In this document: positions 9,544 through 19,604 of the stretch, in pieces
Position numbering within the stretch: position 1 is the stretch's first letter
Layout: every line of letters begins with the position of its first letter
Assembly: GCA_922989275.2 (NCBI GenBank)
Contig: OV277857.1
Span: forward strand, 6,572,001 to 6,636,000
DNA length: 64,000 nucleotides
Source of the DNA: Gari tellinella
Lineage: Eukaryota; Mollusca; Bivalvia; Cardiida; Psammobiidae
Direction of reading: 5' to 3'
Position numbers and translations under genes: made by a program
Notes under the pieces: generated by a model
What the model was told of the DNA's origin: nothing
Databases searched by the model: none
What the model saw: only the letters and a program-made list of their open reading frames with translations

Positions 9544-9991
9544 ACGACTCAAACGATATGCAGTAGAGCTTTGATACAGTGGAGAATCTGTTATTCTTTC
9601 CCAATAAACCCGTTTACGCTAAAACTATTATTTGCAGTGCAAACAGTTTGGAGCCAGATCAGACGCCGGGTAACCCGGCGTCTGATCAGGCTCCAAACTG
9701 TTTGCCACCATGATAAACATGAAATATCAGAATTGTCCAAAAGTTGTTCTTTTCTACGTTTTAGTGCTTTGCGTTTGCGTACGTTTGCGTTTAAACGGGA
9801 AAGAATAACAGATTCTCCACTGTATATCAAAGACGCTTATAAATGTCTAACGTATTCGTATGTCAAAGTTAAAACGTTGCTAAGACACGTTTTAAACATT
9901 GAAATACGAATATGCTCGACAAAAGCATGTACCATAACGTACGAGTGTTAGTACCAATTAAGCGAGTTCGAGATATCGAAATCTGACTGTT
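9544..9991 (+). mobile_element. MITE-J split by MITE-A
   Basis: Right of the inserted A, TGTCAAAGTTAAAACGTTGC, GAAATACGAATATGCTCGAC and the tip GTTCGAGATATCGAAATCTG align with the J copy at 12631-13067. Left of it, ACTCAAACGATATGCAGTAG fits the J left arm. The element is old and its left tip is unclear. Confidence 0.5.
9575..9824 (+). mobile_element. MITE-A, full length, inside MITE-J
   Basis: 250 bp, TA on both sides, near-consensus. One change in the left arm (AATAAACCCG) removes the usual ACGCGT. Confidence 0.95.
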
Positions 9992-10187
9992 TATATCCAA
10001 TTTCATTGCCTCATAAAACGAGGGCAAAGTTAGTGGCCTATCGAAACCGAGCCATTTGTAATCCATTAATTTGATTCTGCAATCTATTAGAATGGTTGTT
10101 TTAGGGCTTGCTTATTGATGAAACATATTGAAACTGTTAACCTATAGTGTGCTGGAAGCTTATGACGAATCATTAGAGTTGTGAATA

Positions 10188-10387
10188 TACAGTACAATCT
10201 CACAAATACAACCACTAAAATAAGGCTCATGGATTGTATGAAAGCAGACGGGAGCTTAAAGCATGATGCATGTAAAACAGAAAGCTATTTAAAGAGCTTT
10301 CTATTTTACTATCACCCGGCTTAAAGCTGACACCTGCCTCAAAAAAGTAACTTGATTTAGTGGTTGTTATAGAGAGGCTTTACTATA
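10188..10387. mobile_element. MITE-C
   Basis: 200 bp. TACAGTACAATCTCACAAAT at the left faces GTTATAGAGAGGCTTTACTA at the right. Core-2 is present as GAGCTTAAAGCATGATGC, AAACAGAAAGCT / AGCTTTCTATTTTAC and CGGCTTAAAGCTG. Confidence 0.8.
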
Positions 10388-10400
10388 TATTCATACTAGT

Positions 10401-10647
10401 GTTAAAACGGGAACCCTAGCGACGAGAATACTCGTCATTTACAAAAAGTCAACCTTTGAAGAGAGTACTTGTTGTATCCAACCAGTGTATACATTGAAAT
10501 AAGGGCTCTTACAGAAATCATCTAATCAGGGGCTACAGTGTCAGTCGTGTTGCAAAATATGGTTAAAAACAAACCCTTAATAGTAAACAGTGGAATATAT
10601 TAAATAGGAAACTGGAATTTTTCGTTTGAAGTTTTTAGTGTGATTGA
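10401..10647 (-). mobile_element. MITE-F, diverged
   Basis: GGAACCCTAGCGACGAGAAT and CTCGTCATTTACAAAAAGTC are the inverse of the F right end; AACTGGAATTTTTCGTTTGA and AAGTTTTTAGTGTGATTGAG are the F left end. The core is strongly reduced (AAGGGCTCTTACAG, CTAATCAGGGGCTACAGTG). Confidence 0.6.
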
Positions 10648-11539
10648 GTTGCATACCCGGTTCAATAAAAACAACAGTTTTTGACATTAAAGTAGTTTGA
10701 TAAAGGGCAAATTTTATAAAGAAAGCTCATTTAATTTATTGTCTGTTGTTTTTGATTTTTTATAAAGCATTCGACAATTACATAACATTAGTAATTTGAG
10801 AGTTTCCTCAATATTAAGGCGCTAAACATTAAATTTAAATGTATGAAATAAAAAACGATGTTTAAGAAATACCACAACAGGTTGGTTTATCATTGAATAT
10901 AGAAAGTATGGCAAAATACTCCAAAGTAAATTAAAACAATTAATAGATTGATAAAAAGAAGTTCCATAAACGTGTATGCAACTTTTTCACCAAAGGAAAC
11001 AATACTTTTCACCAGTACTACATACATATACTTTATACATTTGCATATGTACAGAATTTTCGCCAATGTATTACAGTTAAAATATCGATGTCAGAATGTG
11101 ACGATACACAACTCAATATTATTAAGATTTTCAGATGAACCTGGAGGTCTTTCTCAATATGTTGATCGGTAAGAATTATTTTGCTCAAATCTCGCCTAAT
11201 CAAATCTTGAAACAAAAATCCACAGACTCATCTCACCCGCTTTATAATCATGGAACACATCAAGGCTTTAATACGAAATAATAGTTCATTGCTTTTGGTC
11301 GTTGACATAATAAAAACGTCAATTGTTATTATACCATACAGACAGATTAGTATGCAATGAAAACAAAGTATCGTTGTCCGTTCCTAAGTTCAGCTGGGCC
11401 ATTCCTACGCATCACAAGTATCCAATTATGAGAGGATATACTGAGATTGATTTTGCTTGTTGCTGACCCCTGTAACAAGCTTGTTAATTCAGCAAATCCC
11501 ACTAGTAAACGGGCACGAAAGGATGTCATTTATCTGTGT
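10648..11539. other. Nothing recognised
   Basis: The longest blank of the first 12 kb: AT-rich, two overlapping opposite-strand frames of 60-74 residues without family features, no inverted-repeat tips seen. Confidence 0.4.
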
Positions 11540-11635
11540 CAAGGGCATGTGATAGCTTAATGCATAGTACAAGTACACATTTTGGAGCTTTCTGCTTTAT
11601 CTGCATTCTATTTTAGGCTGCCATCGATGTGTAAT
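11540..11635. repeat. Core-2 remnant
   Basis: GTGATAGCTTAATGCA, TTTTGGAGCTTTCTGCTTTA and TTTTAGGCTGCCATC follow the C/E hairpin layout. Tips are lost. Confidence 0.4.
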
Positions 11636-11839
11636 TACTCAATTGAGTAGGTGTTGACTTTGCGTAAAAATGAGATGTTGCAATTATAAAAATGAATTTG
11701 AATGGAAAGTACACCCTTTAACCATTTCACTGCCAAAGTATGATGTAATAACTCGTCTGGCACCGTCGCTGTCATATATACTTTATATTTTTCGTATGCT
11801 TTTATTTAAAAAAAAAGAGAAATTATATGTATTTTTGAC

Positions 11840-12089
11840 TTAACTCCTTGAGCCTAATGACGCATATATGCGTCCTTTACCAAAAGTGTACCTGTTAAGA
11901 GTACACTGGTCTAATGCAAACAGTGAAGTCCCTGATTAGAGGGCTCCTGTAGGAGCCCTCTAATCAGGGACTTCACTGTTTTTCATTTTGCAATATATTA
12001 TAAAAAACAACCCTAAATAGTCTAAAATGGACCAGACTTTGTTGTAAACTGGAATTGTCCATTGGAAGTTTCAGGGGATAATGAGTTAA
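11840..12089 (-). mobile_element. MITE-F, full length
   Basis: 250 bp between TTAA sites. The left end (the inverse of the F right end) is TTAACTCCTTGAGCC and carries GACGCATATATGCGTC. The F form of core-1 is AAACAGTGAAGTCCCTGATT, GAGGGCTCCTGTAGGAGCCC, then CAGGGACTTCACTGTTT. The right end TTTCAGGGGATAATGAGTTAA is the inverse of the F left end. Confidence 0.9.
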
Positions 12090-12109
12090 AAGAACATTTG
12101 ATAAGAGAA

Positions 12110-12218
12110 TCAAACAGGTTGGAACCTTATCAGACATGGCGTGACGCGTAGTCTAAATTAGAATCCAAAGTGTTTGCAGATGTCATTGTTGTCGGCATTC
12201 GCAGTGAAAGGGATAAAA
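12110..12218. repeat. D-like remnant
   Basis: A decayed core-1 (AACAGGTTGGAACCTTATCAG, GCGTGACGCG, GAATCCAAAGTGTTTGCAG) is followed by GTCGGCATTCGCAGTGAAAGG. Confidence 0.4.
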
Positions 12219-12234
12219 TCAATTTTGCCATTTC

Positions 12235-12259
12235 ATTTTTAGTGGTTCTCATAGCGGGT
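12235..12259. repeat. MITE-C right-tip remnant
   Basis: TTTTTAGTGGTTCTCATAGC is the inner part of the C terminus, truncated where the following MITE-B begins. Confidence 0.45.
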
Positions 12260-12602
12260 TACAGTGCTCCCTCCCTACAACGACTCTCCCAACAACGACT
12301 CCCTCCTTACAACGACCCTTGCCACAGTCCAACCTTTTCATAGCTGCCAAAATTGTCGTCTGCTTTTTTTCTCAAAGTTACATAAAAGTGGACATTTTGA
12401 TAAAATAAATATTATGACGAGTGACAAACAGCTTGAATCCAGATCAGACGCCACGTTACGCGGCGTCAGATCTGGATTCAAGCTGTTTGCAAATGTAAGT
12501 CAAGTCTAAATGTTACCTCCCTATAATGACTCCCTCCCAACAACACACACACACACACTCTGTGGCTCCCATTATGTGTCGTTGTAGAGAGGGAGCACTG
12601 TA
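12260..12602 (+). mobile_element. MITE-B, full length
   Basis: Reference copy for the family, 343 bp with TA on both sides. The tips are TACAGTGCTCCCTCCCTACA and GAGAGGGAGCACTGTA, and related CTCCCTCC..CAACGAC blocks recur subterminally. Core-1 in its B form runs ACAAACAGCTTGAATCCAGA, GACGCCACGTTACGCGGCGTC, then TGGATTCAAGCTGTTTGC. An AC repeat of about 16 bp is in the right arm near 12543. No coding capacity. Confidence 0.93.
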
Positions 12603-12630
12603 TTGCCATATGATAAATACCCAAGAAATA

Positions 12631-13067
12631 TACAGTCGAAACTCGATAACTCAACTAGCTTTACTCGATTTTTTAAATATTTCAAAGTTAAAACGTGGCT
12701 CAGCTACGATTTTAATCTCTGAAATATCGGTATGTTCGACTTAAGCCATGTCGATGAATCAAAGTATAACTGTAAGAAACGAGATAATTATACTTAACCC
12801 TTTCCTCCCTGAAACTTCAAATAGACAATTCCAGTTTCAAATTTAGTATAGTTTATTTTTGAATTTTTAAGGTTGGTTTTTGTCAAAGTATTACAATATC
12901 ACAAACAGTGTAGACCCTGATCAGAGGGCTCCTCCTCTGACCAGGGTCTACACTGTTTTCATAGGACAATTATACTCTTCACAGATACACTGTTTGCAGA
13001 GGACGCATGTATGCGTGACTAGGGTTCAAAGAGTTAAGTGAATTGTAATTAACAAAGTTCGACTGTA
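12631..13067 (+). mobile_element. MITE-J, carrying a nested MITE-F
   Basis: TACAGTCGAA at the left and TTCGACTGTA at the right are exact inverses with TA at the edges. About 195 bp remain when the nested F is removed. Tips of this kind are common in pogo/Tc1-related elements. The right tip lies only 15 bp from the GPCR stop codon, so the nest probably sits in or next to its 3' untranslated region. Confidence 0.75.
12794..13037 (+). mobile_element. MITE-F, full length, inside MITE-J
   Basis: 244 bp between TTAA sites: TTAACCCTTTCCTCCCTGAA at the left, CTAGGGTTCAAAGAGTTAA at the right. The hairpin tip is shortened: AGTGTAGACCCTGATCAGAG, GGCTCCTCCTCTGACC, AGGGTCTACACTGTTTTC. Confidence 0.9.
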
Positions 13068-13082
13068 CATTGATAAATCATT

Positions 13083-14438
13083 CTATAATACTCCTCTTCG
13101 CACTTCCTTCTTTCTAAATAAGTCAAAACAAAATGTCCTAAATTGAGCATTACAAAACGAGTATATTATGGGATTTATTGCACTGGATAACAGGTAGGAC
13201 CTCAGGAACACATGATAGGCCATATAACCAGACACGGACAACTGGTTCACAAAGTCACTGTATGTCTGTCGAACAATCGCAATGGTATAAAATGGTAAAA
13301 AGCTGATGATATACGCGATTGTGATCAAGAAAAGCATTAAAGTTGATCGCCCGATTCGCAGTTTAACGTTAATACACTGTGTCCCATTTCGTTTTAATAG
13401 TGAGTCTTTCAAAGCGGTCGTTTTCTTCGAAATTAAACTTCTCTTTTTGCGCTCTTTATGTACACTTTCACATTCTGAATTATCTTCGTTTGTATGTGTC
13501 GTTGAATTTTTCCTTTCTTCTTCTTCTACAATGTTACTTTCTATTGTACCATTTTTAACTATATTCGTTGTAAGCGCTTTCATTTCTGTCCCTTCCGTCT
13601 GTTGATTTTCTGCTTCTTTATGTTCTTGGTTCTTTTTGAGTTCCGAAGAATCCGAATCTTGGAGTAACGTTTCTTCTTTCTCTCTTGAAATGCGTTCAAC
13701 AAGAGTTCTAGCTATACCCCTTTCCATTTTTCTTGCCATTCTTTGCCGCCTATGCCGATAGACTTGAAGGCCAACAAAGTAGTAAAGAACAGACAGAGCT
13801 GTAAATATTACCACTGTGCTTCCCATCATCACAATGAAATAGATATACGGCAACACAGAATTGTCAAACTCGTTCTTCAATAGGCAACCTTTGCCTTGAA
13901 TTGAATTCACCTCGATAACACGCGTTCCGTAGAAAATAAACGACGGCCATGTTAGAATCAGAGCGACTATGATACACCCGATGCAAATAAACATTGATTG
14001 TTGAGCACTAAACTGTGGTCCATGTGGACGGCATATTCGCCGGAATCGATCTACGGCTATACCGACGAGGATAGCCGCTGATGAACTATTGAAGGTGTAT
14101 GTACAAAACCTAGAGATCTTACAGAGCCACGGGTTGTCTAACGTGAAAGAAAAACGCATAATGTAGATCTCGACAGGTAGTGTTGTCACGCAGTTTACAA
14201 GATCTAAAGCTGTCAGAAACAAAATGAACATCCGCGAGGTGCTCTTTCTCCACTTGAAGAAGTAAACATACAAGACAACCATGTTTCCTGGCGTTCCGAT
14301 GAACATCAGTATTGCCGTATACACAGCGGCAGGAAGTTGATACTTGAACTGTAAGTCATTTAGTTTTTCAAGCCCCATTTGTTGATCAAAGCCATCAGTG
14401 CCGTTTGATCCGGTATCGTTCTCTATAGCTGGCGACAT
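13083..14438 (-). CDS. Rhodopsin-like (class A) G protein-coupled receptor, single exon
   Basis: A complete 451-residue seven-helix receptor, probably a plasma-membrane receptor for a peptide or small amine; the ligand cannot be read from sequence. TM1 (about 36-61) has the conserved Asn in GTPGN at 52; TM2 has LxALD at 79; Cys106 and Cys185 should form the usual disulphide; TM3 ends in DRF (130-132) rather than DRY; TM4 has Trp164; TM5 is about 196-222; TM6 has FLPF (Pro382) where many relatives have CWxP; TM7 has NPIIY (422-426), followed by a short tail. The third intracellular loop is long (about 223-365), highly charged and rich in Lys, Glu and Ser. N-glycosylation sequons lie at Asn7 and Asn12. 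The start is chosen as the first Met, with A at -3; Met21 is an alternative. The stop is TAG. There are no introns and no frameshift. Single-exon GPCRs of this type are expanded in molluscs. A 100-residue frame on the opposite strand is a shadow. Confidence 0.95.
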   Translation of the reverse strand: MSPAIENDTGSNGTDGFDQQMGLEKLNDLQFKYQLPAAVYTAILMFIGTPGNMVVLYVYFFKWRKSTSRMFILFLTALDLVNCVTTLPVEIYIMRFSFTLDNPWLCKISRFCTYTFNSSSAAILVGIAVDRFRRICRPHGPQFSAQQSMFICIGCIIVALILTWPSFIFYGTRVIEVNSIQGKGCLLKNEFDNSVLPYIYFIVMMGSTVVIFTALSVLYYFVGLQVYRHRRQRMARKMERGIARTLVERISREKEETLLQDSDSSELKKNQEHKEAENQQTEGTEMKALTTNIVKNGTIESNIVEEEERKNSTTHTNEDNSECESVHKERKKRSLISKKTTALKDSLLKRNGTQCINVKLRIGRSTLMLFLITIAYIISFLPFYTIAIVRQTYSDFVNQLSVSGYMAYHVFLRSYLLSSAINPIIYSFCNAQFRTFCFDLFRKKEVRRGVL

Positions 14439-15018
14439 TGTGAAAGTGATATCAGTTGATAGTTACCACAAACTAATTGATTCTCCGCACATCTGTGGTA
14501 TCAATTGCAATTGGGTTTCACAATTTTATGGTTCAGAAAGACACAGTAATTTCAGAATCAAATTAGTCATAAAACAATGCATATTATGCATTTTGAATTA
14601 TTGATTTTATCAGACTGTAAATGTAATGTTCTGCAATAGGTACTGAACACTGTCGTTAGTCCATGAATGGTCGGCAAAAGAGCATCCAACTTGTCACGTT
14701 TCTAAAGTGTACTGGACAAAACAACTTTGTTCTAAATTATACTTATATGATCGCATGTTTTCCGAGATTCAGAAATTAAGATCACTGGTTTTTGTTTAGC
14801 ATAAGCACTAATGAGAGGGAAAATAAAACACAGAAATAATTTCTTGAGATTGACATTGATTTCCCATTTGTCGCCTCTTCCTCTTGTAAGTGGCTAAATA
14901 AACGATTGTATCGGCGCCTTTGGTCTGTTATTGGATGGTTTGATTAGGAGTTAAAGCTCTGGAGGAAAACCTGAAAATATAAAAAGGAGATAATATAATC
15001 ATTTGCATGTTTTCTAAC
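14439..15018. other. Region upstream of the GPCR, no element recognised
   Basis: 580 bp free of recognised repeats, which is rare in this window. It must contain any proximal promoter of the receptor, but I see no convincing TATA box or initiator. AATGCATATTATGCATT at about 14576-14592 is a short palindrome. Confidence 0.4.
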
Positions 15019-15228
15019 TACAGTAGAACCTCTCTATTACGACCACTAAGTTGTGTCAAATATTATTCGTTTAAGACATGTGGCTGCTTAAAGCAATGTG
15101 AAAAGTGAAACAGAAAGCTCCTATAGGAGCTTTCTGTTTCACTTCCACATTGCTTTAAGCTGCCACCTGTCCTTTTTACAGACAAATAACGTTTTTTTTA
15201 GTGGTCGTATTAGAGAGGTTCTACTGTA
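15019..15228. mobile_element. MITE-C, full length
   Basis: Reference copy for the family: 210 bp, TACAGTAGAACCTCTCTATT and its inverse TAGAGAGGTTCTACTGTA. Core-2 is nearly perfect: GCTTAAAGCAATGTGAAAAG, GAAACAGAAAGCTCC / GGAGCTTTCTGTTTC, CCACATTGCTTTAAGC. Confidence 0.93.
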
Positions 15229-15277
15229 TATCCATGGAATTGGTTAAATACGGTGTGTCTTAGTTGTCATAACAGAG

Positions 15278-15590
15278 TACAGTGTCCCATCTCTACAACG
15301 GCCCCAACCAATGTCTCCCTCCTTACAACGACCCTAGTCGCAGTTTCCTAAACACAGAACAAATATGTCCAACCTTTTCACGGCTGCAATGTCGTCTGCT
15401 TAAAATTGCCGTCTGCTGTTTTTCTCAAAGTTACATAATGGACATTTGGACAGAAAATACTAAATGACGAGTGACAAACATATTTGCTTGCAAATGTAAG
15501 ACTATTTCCATTCCTACAACGACTCCCTACCAACAACACACACGTTCTTTTGTCTCCTATTGGGTGTCATTGTACAGAGGGAATGCTGTA
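15278..15590 (+). mobile_element. MITE-B lacking its hairpin
   Basis: 313 bp with TA edges. Both arms are good, but the middle reads GTGACAAACATATTTGCTTG then CAAATGTAAG: nearly the whole core-1 hairpin has been removed. Confidence 0.88.
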
Positions 15591-15634
15591 CTATTTGCTG
15601 ATTTTATAATCTTTAATTTTATATAGCAAATTTA

Positions 15635-15885
15635 TACAGTGGAGAAAACGTTATTCTTTCCCAATAAACGCGTTTACGCTAAAACTATTATTTGCAGTGC
15701 AAACAGTTTGGAGCCACATCAGACGCCGGGTAACCTGGCGTCTGATCAGGCTCCAAACTGTTTGCCACCAAGATGAACATGAAATATCAGAATTGTCCAA
15801 AAGTTGTACTTTTCTACGTTTTTAGTGCTTTGCGTTTGCGTACGTTTGCGTTTAAACGGGAAATAATAACAGATTCTCCACTGTA
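15635..15885 (+). mobile_element. MITE-A, full length
   Basis: 251 bp with TA edges. The left tip is the GAAAACG type, the right tip the CAGATTCTCC type. The hairpin has small changes (GAGCCACATCAG, GTAACCTGGCG). Confidence 0.95.
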
Positions 15886-15991
15886 ACAGTGTCAGTTTTA
15901 ATGACGAATCCTCGCTATATGTGCCGAACAGTTTGGATGCTGATTTGTCACAATCTTTACAAATTAGCGTCTGGTATTGCTGATATCTGTC

Positions 15992-16332
15992 TACAGTGCT
16001 ACAAGGTCCTCCGAACAACGACTTCCTCCTTACAACAACGATTCCCGGTGTACCCAAGACAAGTATTCATCATGCTTTCACTTCTGCAATATTATCTACT
16101 GAAAATGTTTGTCTGCTGTCTTACTTACATAATGGACATTTTGACAGCGAAAAGGATAATGACAAGTGACAAACAGTTTGAATCAAAATCAGACGTCGCG
16201 TTATGCGTCGTCTGATCTGCATTCAAGCTGTTTGCAAACGTACGGCAATGTCCCTCCTTATAACAATCCCCTCAAAACAACACACACACACTCTTTATCT
16301 CCCATTTGGTGTCGCTGTAGAGAGGCAATGTA
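15992..16332 (+). mobile_element. MITE-B, diverged
   Basis: The left tip is TACAGTGCTACAAGGTCCTC and the right tip GTAGAGAGGCAATGTA. Core-1 is ACAAACAGTTTGAATC, GACGTCGCGTTATGCGTCGTC, GCATTCAAGCTGTTTGC. An AC repeat recurs in the right arm near 16280. Confidence 0.8.
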
Positions 16333-16389
16333 GTATCACTTTAAGCGTCTTTGGAGATGTAGAAGGTAATACAAACAACGTTACTGCAT

Positions 16390-16550
16390 TAACCCAAGTA
16401 CAATGGTTATTTCCAATCAGATCGGGTCAGGATTATAACTGTTTGACACTCATTAGATACAAGATATTTCCTATGTCAACTACTATGGTTTATATTTGAC
16501 ACATTAAAGCAGACGTCCAAGTCCAAGCCATATGGTCTGATGGCCGTGAT
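16390..16550 (+). repeat. D2 remnant
   Basis: ATTAACCCAAGTACAATGG, TCGGGTCAGGATTATAACTG, TTTGACACTCATTAGATACA and TTAAAGCAGACG keep the D2 order, with the left core arm mostly lost. Confidence 0.45.
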
Positions 16551-16819
16551 ATTGTTAAGCACATTTGACAGGTTTCGTCTGCGGATATTTAATACAGATA
16601 GACTGCAAGACAGTATAAATCCAGTAAGAATTCCGTGTTATCATAGTGAAGCTTTTCAATTATCAAGATCTAGTAACTAAAACTGAACATTGTTTGCAGC
16701 CGACAAATTCATCCTACAACAAAACGTAAAACAGTTTAACACTTCTTCTGCTATGATATAATCTGCTTTGAAAATGCCACATGTTAAATTTGTTAAGATT
16801 TTGGCATTTTCCGTTAAAT

Positions 16820-16900
16820 AATCACGCGTCAAACAGTTTAGATTCCAACCAGACGTCGCGTAAAGCGGCGTCTGATTTGGATCCAAATTTCTTGCAAAAA
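16820..16900 (+). repeat. Core-1 hairpin with unassigned arms
   Basis: TCAAACAGTTTAGATTCCAA, CAGACGTCGCGTAAAGCGGCGTCTG and TTGGATCCAAATTTCTTGC form a hairpin. Flanks do not fit any family I defined, although TTTGGCATTTTCCG and GAAAATGCCA around 16770-16815 are a local inverted repeat. Confidence 0.45.
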
Positions 16901-17009
16901 AAAGAAATGAATAGTCAAGATGCAATAAGGCAAAGATATAGTTCATATAATGGCAATAATTTATACACATGTATATAACCTTATGCAGCGTAAACATATG
17001 TTACTCAAC

Positions 17010-17381
17010 TTCAGTGTTTTCTCTCTACAACGACACCCAATGGGAGGCACAGATTTGTATAATGTTCGGCGGGATTTGTTATAGGGAGGGAATATTAAAA
17101 CTTTGCTTGCATTTGCAAACAGCTTGAATCCAGATCAGATGTTGCGTAACGCGGCGTCTGGTCTATATCCAGGCTGTTTATCAATCGCAGTTATATTTCT
17201 TTTTCCAAAATCTCTACTTATACGTAACTTTGAGGAACAACATCAGACGAAAACTTTAAGCAGACGACACTGCAGTATTTAAAGCGTTAGACATTATTGT
17301 CTTCTTAAGCAAACTTGGGGAAGCGTTGTTGTAACGAAGAAGTCCTTGTTGGGAGGATCGTTGTAGGGAGGGGGCACTGTA
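17010..17381 (-). mobile_element. MITE-B
   Basis: The left tip TTCAGTGTTTTCTCTCTACA has lost its TA; the right tip GTAGGGAGGGGGCACTGTA is intact. Core-1 is GCAAACAGCTTGAATCCAGA, then GCGTAACGCGGCGTCTGGTC. Confidence 0.85.
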
Positions 17382-17569
17382 TTTATTTCTTAATTGCCTA
17401 AAAGGTTTTGTAAATATCTCGACCCACTTTTGCGAGACAATGTCAAAAAATCATCGGTTTCTGTTTTTACACCAGATTGATACTTGAACAAGAATGTGAG
17501 TTAAGTGAAAAACTCCTTCATTTTAATAATGCTTCAAGTATCGACTTGTCACATTTGACAGAGTTCTTC

Positions 17570-17817
17570 TCAACCCTTCCACTCTCAATGAAACTTAAAA
17601 GCGTTTTTGCAAACAGTTTGGATCATGATCAGACGCCGCGTAACGCGGCGTCTGATCAGGATCCAAACTGTTTAACAATCGTTTTGAAATTTCTTCATTC
17701 CTACTGCCTTATTATTTTAAACTTTGAAACGACATTGCTTACAACAAAATTGAAGCAGACGACAATGAAACGGTGAAAGGGTAAATATCACACGAAAATG
17801 TTGGCACTGAAGGGTTT
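17570..17817 (+). mobile_element. MITE-D, full length
   Basis: The left end is TCAACCCTTCCACTCTCAATG. Core-1 is almost perfect: GCAAACAGTTTGGATCATGA, GACGCCGCGTAACGCGGCGTC, GGATCCAAACTGTTT. The right end has two TIR-like blocks, CGGTGAAAGGGTAA and GGCACTGAAGGGTTTA, about 35 bp apart. Confidence 0.88.
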
Positions 17818-17875
17818 AGAGTAATATGTGTAGCCGCAATAGCGTGACTTTGCTGTTGAATTAACACCCAGAAAG

Positions 17876-18137
17876 TAAGGCGGAGGTGACCTTATTCTCT
17901 GCCAAAAAAACGCATTTATGCTAACACATATTTTCAAATTGCAAACATTTTGGTGTGAGAACAGACGTCGGATAACTTATCCGGCGTCTGAGCAGGAACC
18001 AAACTGTTTGCATCTGATAATAGAATGAACCGTATGGAAATACGAACAATTGCATTTTTCATATTCAACTAAAATGCGTGTACGAATCTTTTGCGTTTAA
18101 ACGGGAAAGAATAACCGTCACGTCGTTTCCATTGTGG
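17876..18137 (+). repeat. MITE-A, old copy
   Basis: ACCTTATTCTCTGCC and ACGCATTTATGCTAACA match the left arm. The hairpin has an enlarged top (CGGATAACTTATCCGGCGTC). The right arm ends TTTAAACGGGAAAGAATAAC and CGTTTCCATTGTGG. Confidence 0.65.
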
Positions 18138-18160
18138 GGCTCAAATATTGAATACTCGTG

Positions 18161-18230
18161 AGTTAAATCTGGGTCTACTCTGTTTTCATAGGATATTTCT
18201 ACTTTTAACGGGTATGTTCATCTATATGAA
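18161..18230 (+). repeat. MITE-F right-half remnant
   Basis: TCTGGGTCTACTCTGTTTTC and ATAGGATATTTCTACTTTTA match the right core arm and distal arm of F. Confidence 0.4.
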
Positions 18231-18611
18231 AAGACAAACAAATGATTTTTTTTACAAAAATGTTAACAGATTGATTTGAGTGATAAACAATTTAGAACCT
18301 GGTCAGATGCTAAGTTACGAGCTGCAAGGTAACACAGTACAAAAGCAGTGCAGATTTTTCATCTAGAAATAATCTGTAATACTTGAGCACCTAACTTATG
18401 AAACATCTGCATGTGCATCTGACATTAGAGTCTGTACGTTGAAAAGCCGATGAGTTTTGACTGTACATGTATATTGCTGAAGCAATTACTCCATAAATGC
18501 CCTTTTTATGTCGTTCGTTTAGTTTGCCTACGGTAAAAAAGAGTTCCACTTTATACCGCAAAACTTTTCCTAATTCCAATTTGGTCTAGATTAGTTTTCA
18601 CTAATTATGAT

Positions 18612-18757
18612 AGTTGTTACTAAATATAGCAAAATGACAAAAAGTGCAGACCCTGATCAGAGGAGCCCTCTGATCTTGGTTCTACACTGTTTGCATAGCA
18701 CTTGTGTACTCTTCACAGAAAGACTATTTGTAAACAACGAGTATATATGATTTAATG
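18612..18757 (+). repeat. MITE-F, 5'-truncated
   Basis: CAAAATGACAAAAAGTGCAG, CCCTGATCAGAGGAGCCCTC and TTCTACACTGTTTGCATAGC form a shortened F hairpin. ACTCTTCACAGAAAGACTA and TTTGTAAACAACGAGTAT follow in F order. Confidence 0.6.
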
Positions 18758-18769
18758 GCTTGATACAGA

Positions 18770-19019
18770 TACAGTGGAGAATCTGTTATTCTTTCCCAAT
18801 AAACGCGTTTACGCTAAAACTATTATTTGCAGTGCAAACAGTTTGGAGCCAGATCAGACGCCGGGTAACCCGGCGTCTGATCAGGCTCTAAACTGTTTGC
18901 CACCAAGATAAACAAGAATTATCAGAATTGTCCAAAAGTTGTTCTTTTCTACGTTTTAGCGCTTTGCGTTTGCGTACGTTTGCGTTTAAACGGGAAAGAA
19001 TAACAGATTCTCCACTGTA
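18770..19019 (+). mobile_element. MITE-A, full length
   Basis: 250 bp, TA edges, consensus tips and intact hairpin (one change, CAGGCTCTAAAC). Confidence 0.95.
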
Positions 19020-19280
19020 ATAAAATCAATTAAAACCAAAAAAGGTTAAATGAAAGGGTTCGAGTGTCAGAGTTTTGTTTATTATTTCAAAGGTCGGTGT
19101 TCAAAGGTTTCATTGCAATGGACACATATTAATCACAACAATAACGATTTGCTGTGTTGCTTGGTTACCATGGCATGTTCTCGTCATTTACTTATATAAA
19201 TCTCTCAATACTCCCCAAGGTGTGATATAACTAATCAGTTCAAAACATGCTGTCACGAAGTGTAAAGTACTACTGCTGCA

Positions 19281-19524
19281 TGATCCCATTACCCAATGCA
19301 TACACCTTTTTTACGCCTTTAATGTGTTACTCTATAGAGGTTCACTTTAAACAATTATGAATATGTATCGTTGGAATACGTGTCTATATCCTACTACATG
19401 GTAGATTAAAGCAGACTAAAAGTTAAGCAGAATGCGCCTTACGGCGCAATCTGATTTACTTTCAACCTGTTATAGGTCTCCACCTGTCTCCAATATTAGT
19501 AACCGTCCATGGGTATTGTGTTAA
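19281..19524 (+). mobile_element. MITE-E, diverged
   Basis: CCCATTACCCAATGCATACA and ACAATTATGAATATGTATCG form the left arm. Core-2 is TAGATTAAAGCAGACTAAAA, GCAGAATGCGCCTTACGGCGC, TTTACTTTCAACCTG. The right end is CATGGGTATTGTGTTAA. Confidence 0.7.
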
Positions 19525-19604
19525 CTTATTTCTTCTATATTTCCTAATAGAAATTTGCCGTGTTTTAATATTTTGCGTTTTAACCAACTGTTTTCTACAA
19601 TATA

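Noticed and set aside
10948..11215. Overlapping opposite-strand frames of 74 and 60 residues
   Set aside because: No codon-usage or domain evidence; they overlap each other and lie in AT-rich sequence.
12540..12560. AC dinucleotide repeat as an independent microsatellite feature
   Set aside because: It is part of the right arm of MITE-B (ACAACACACAC) and recurs at the same place in other B copies, e.g. 16280.
13306..13605. 99-residue frame opposite the GPCR
   Set aside because: It lies antisense within the third-loop coding region of the receptor and has no family features.
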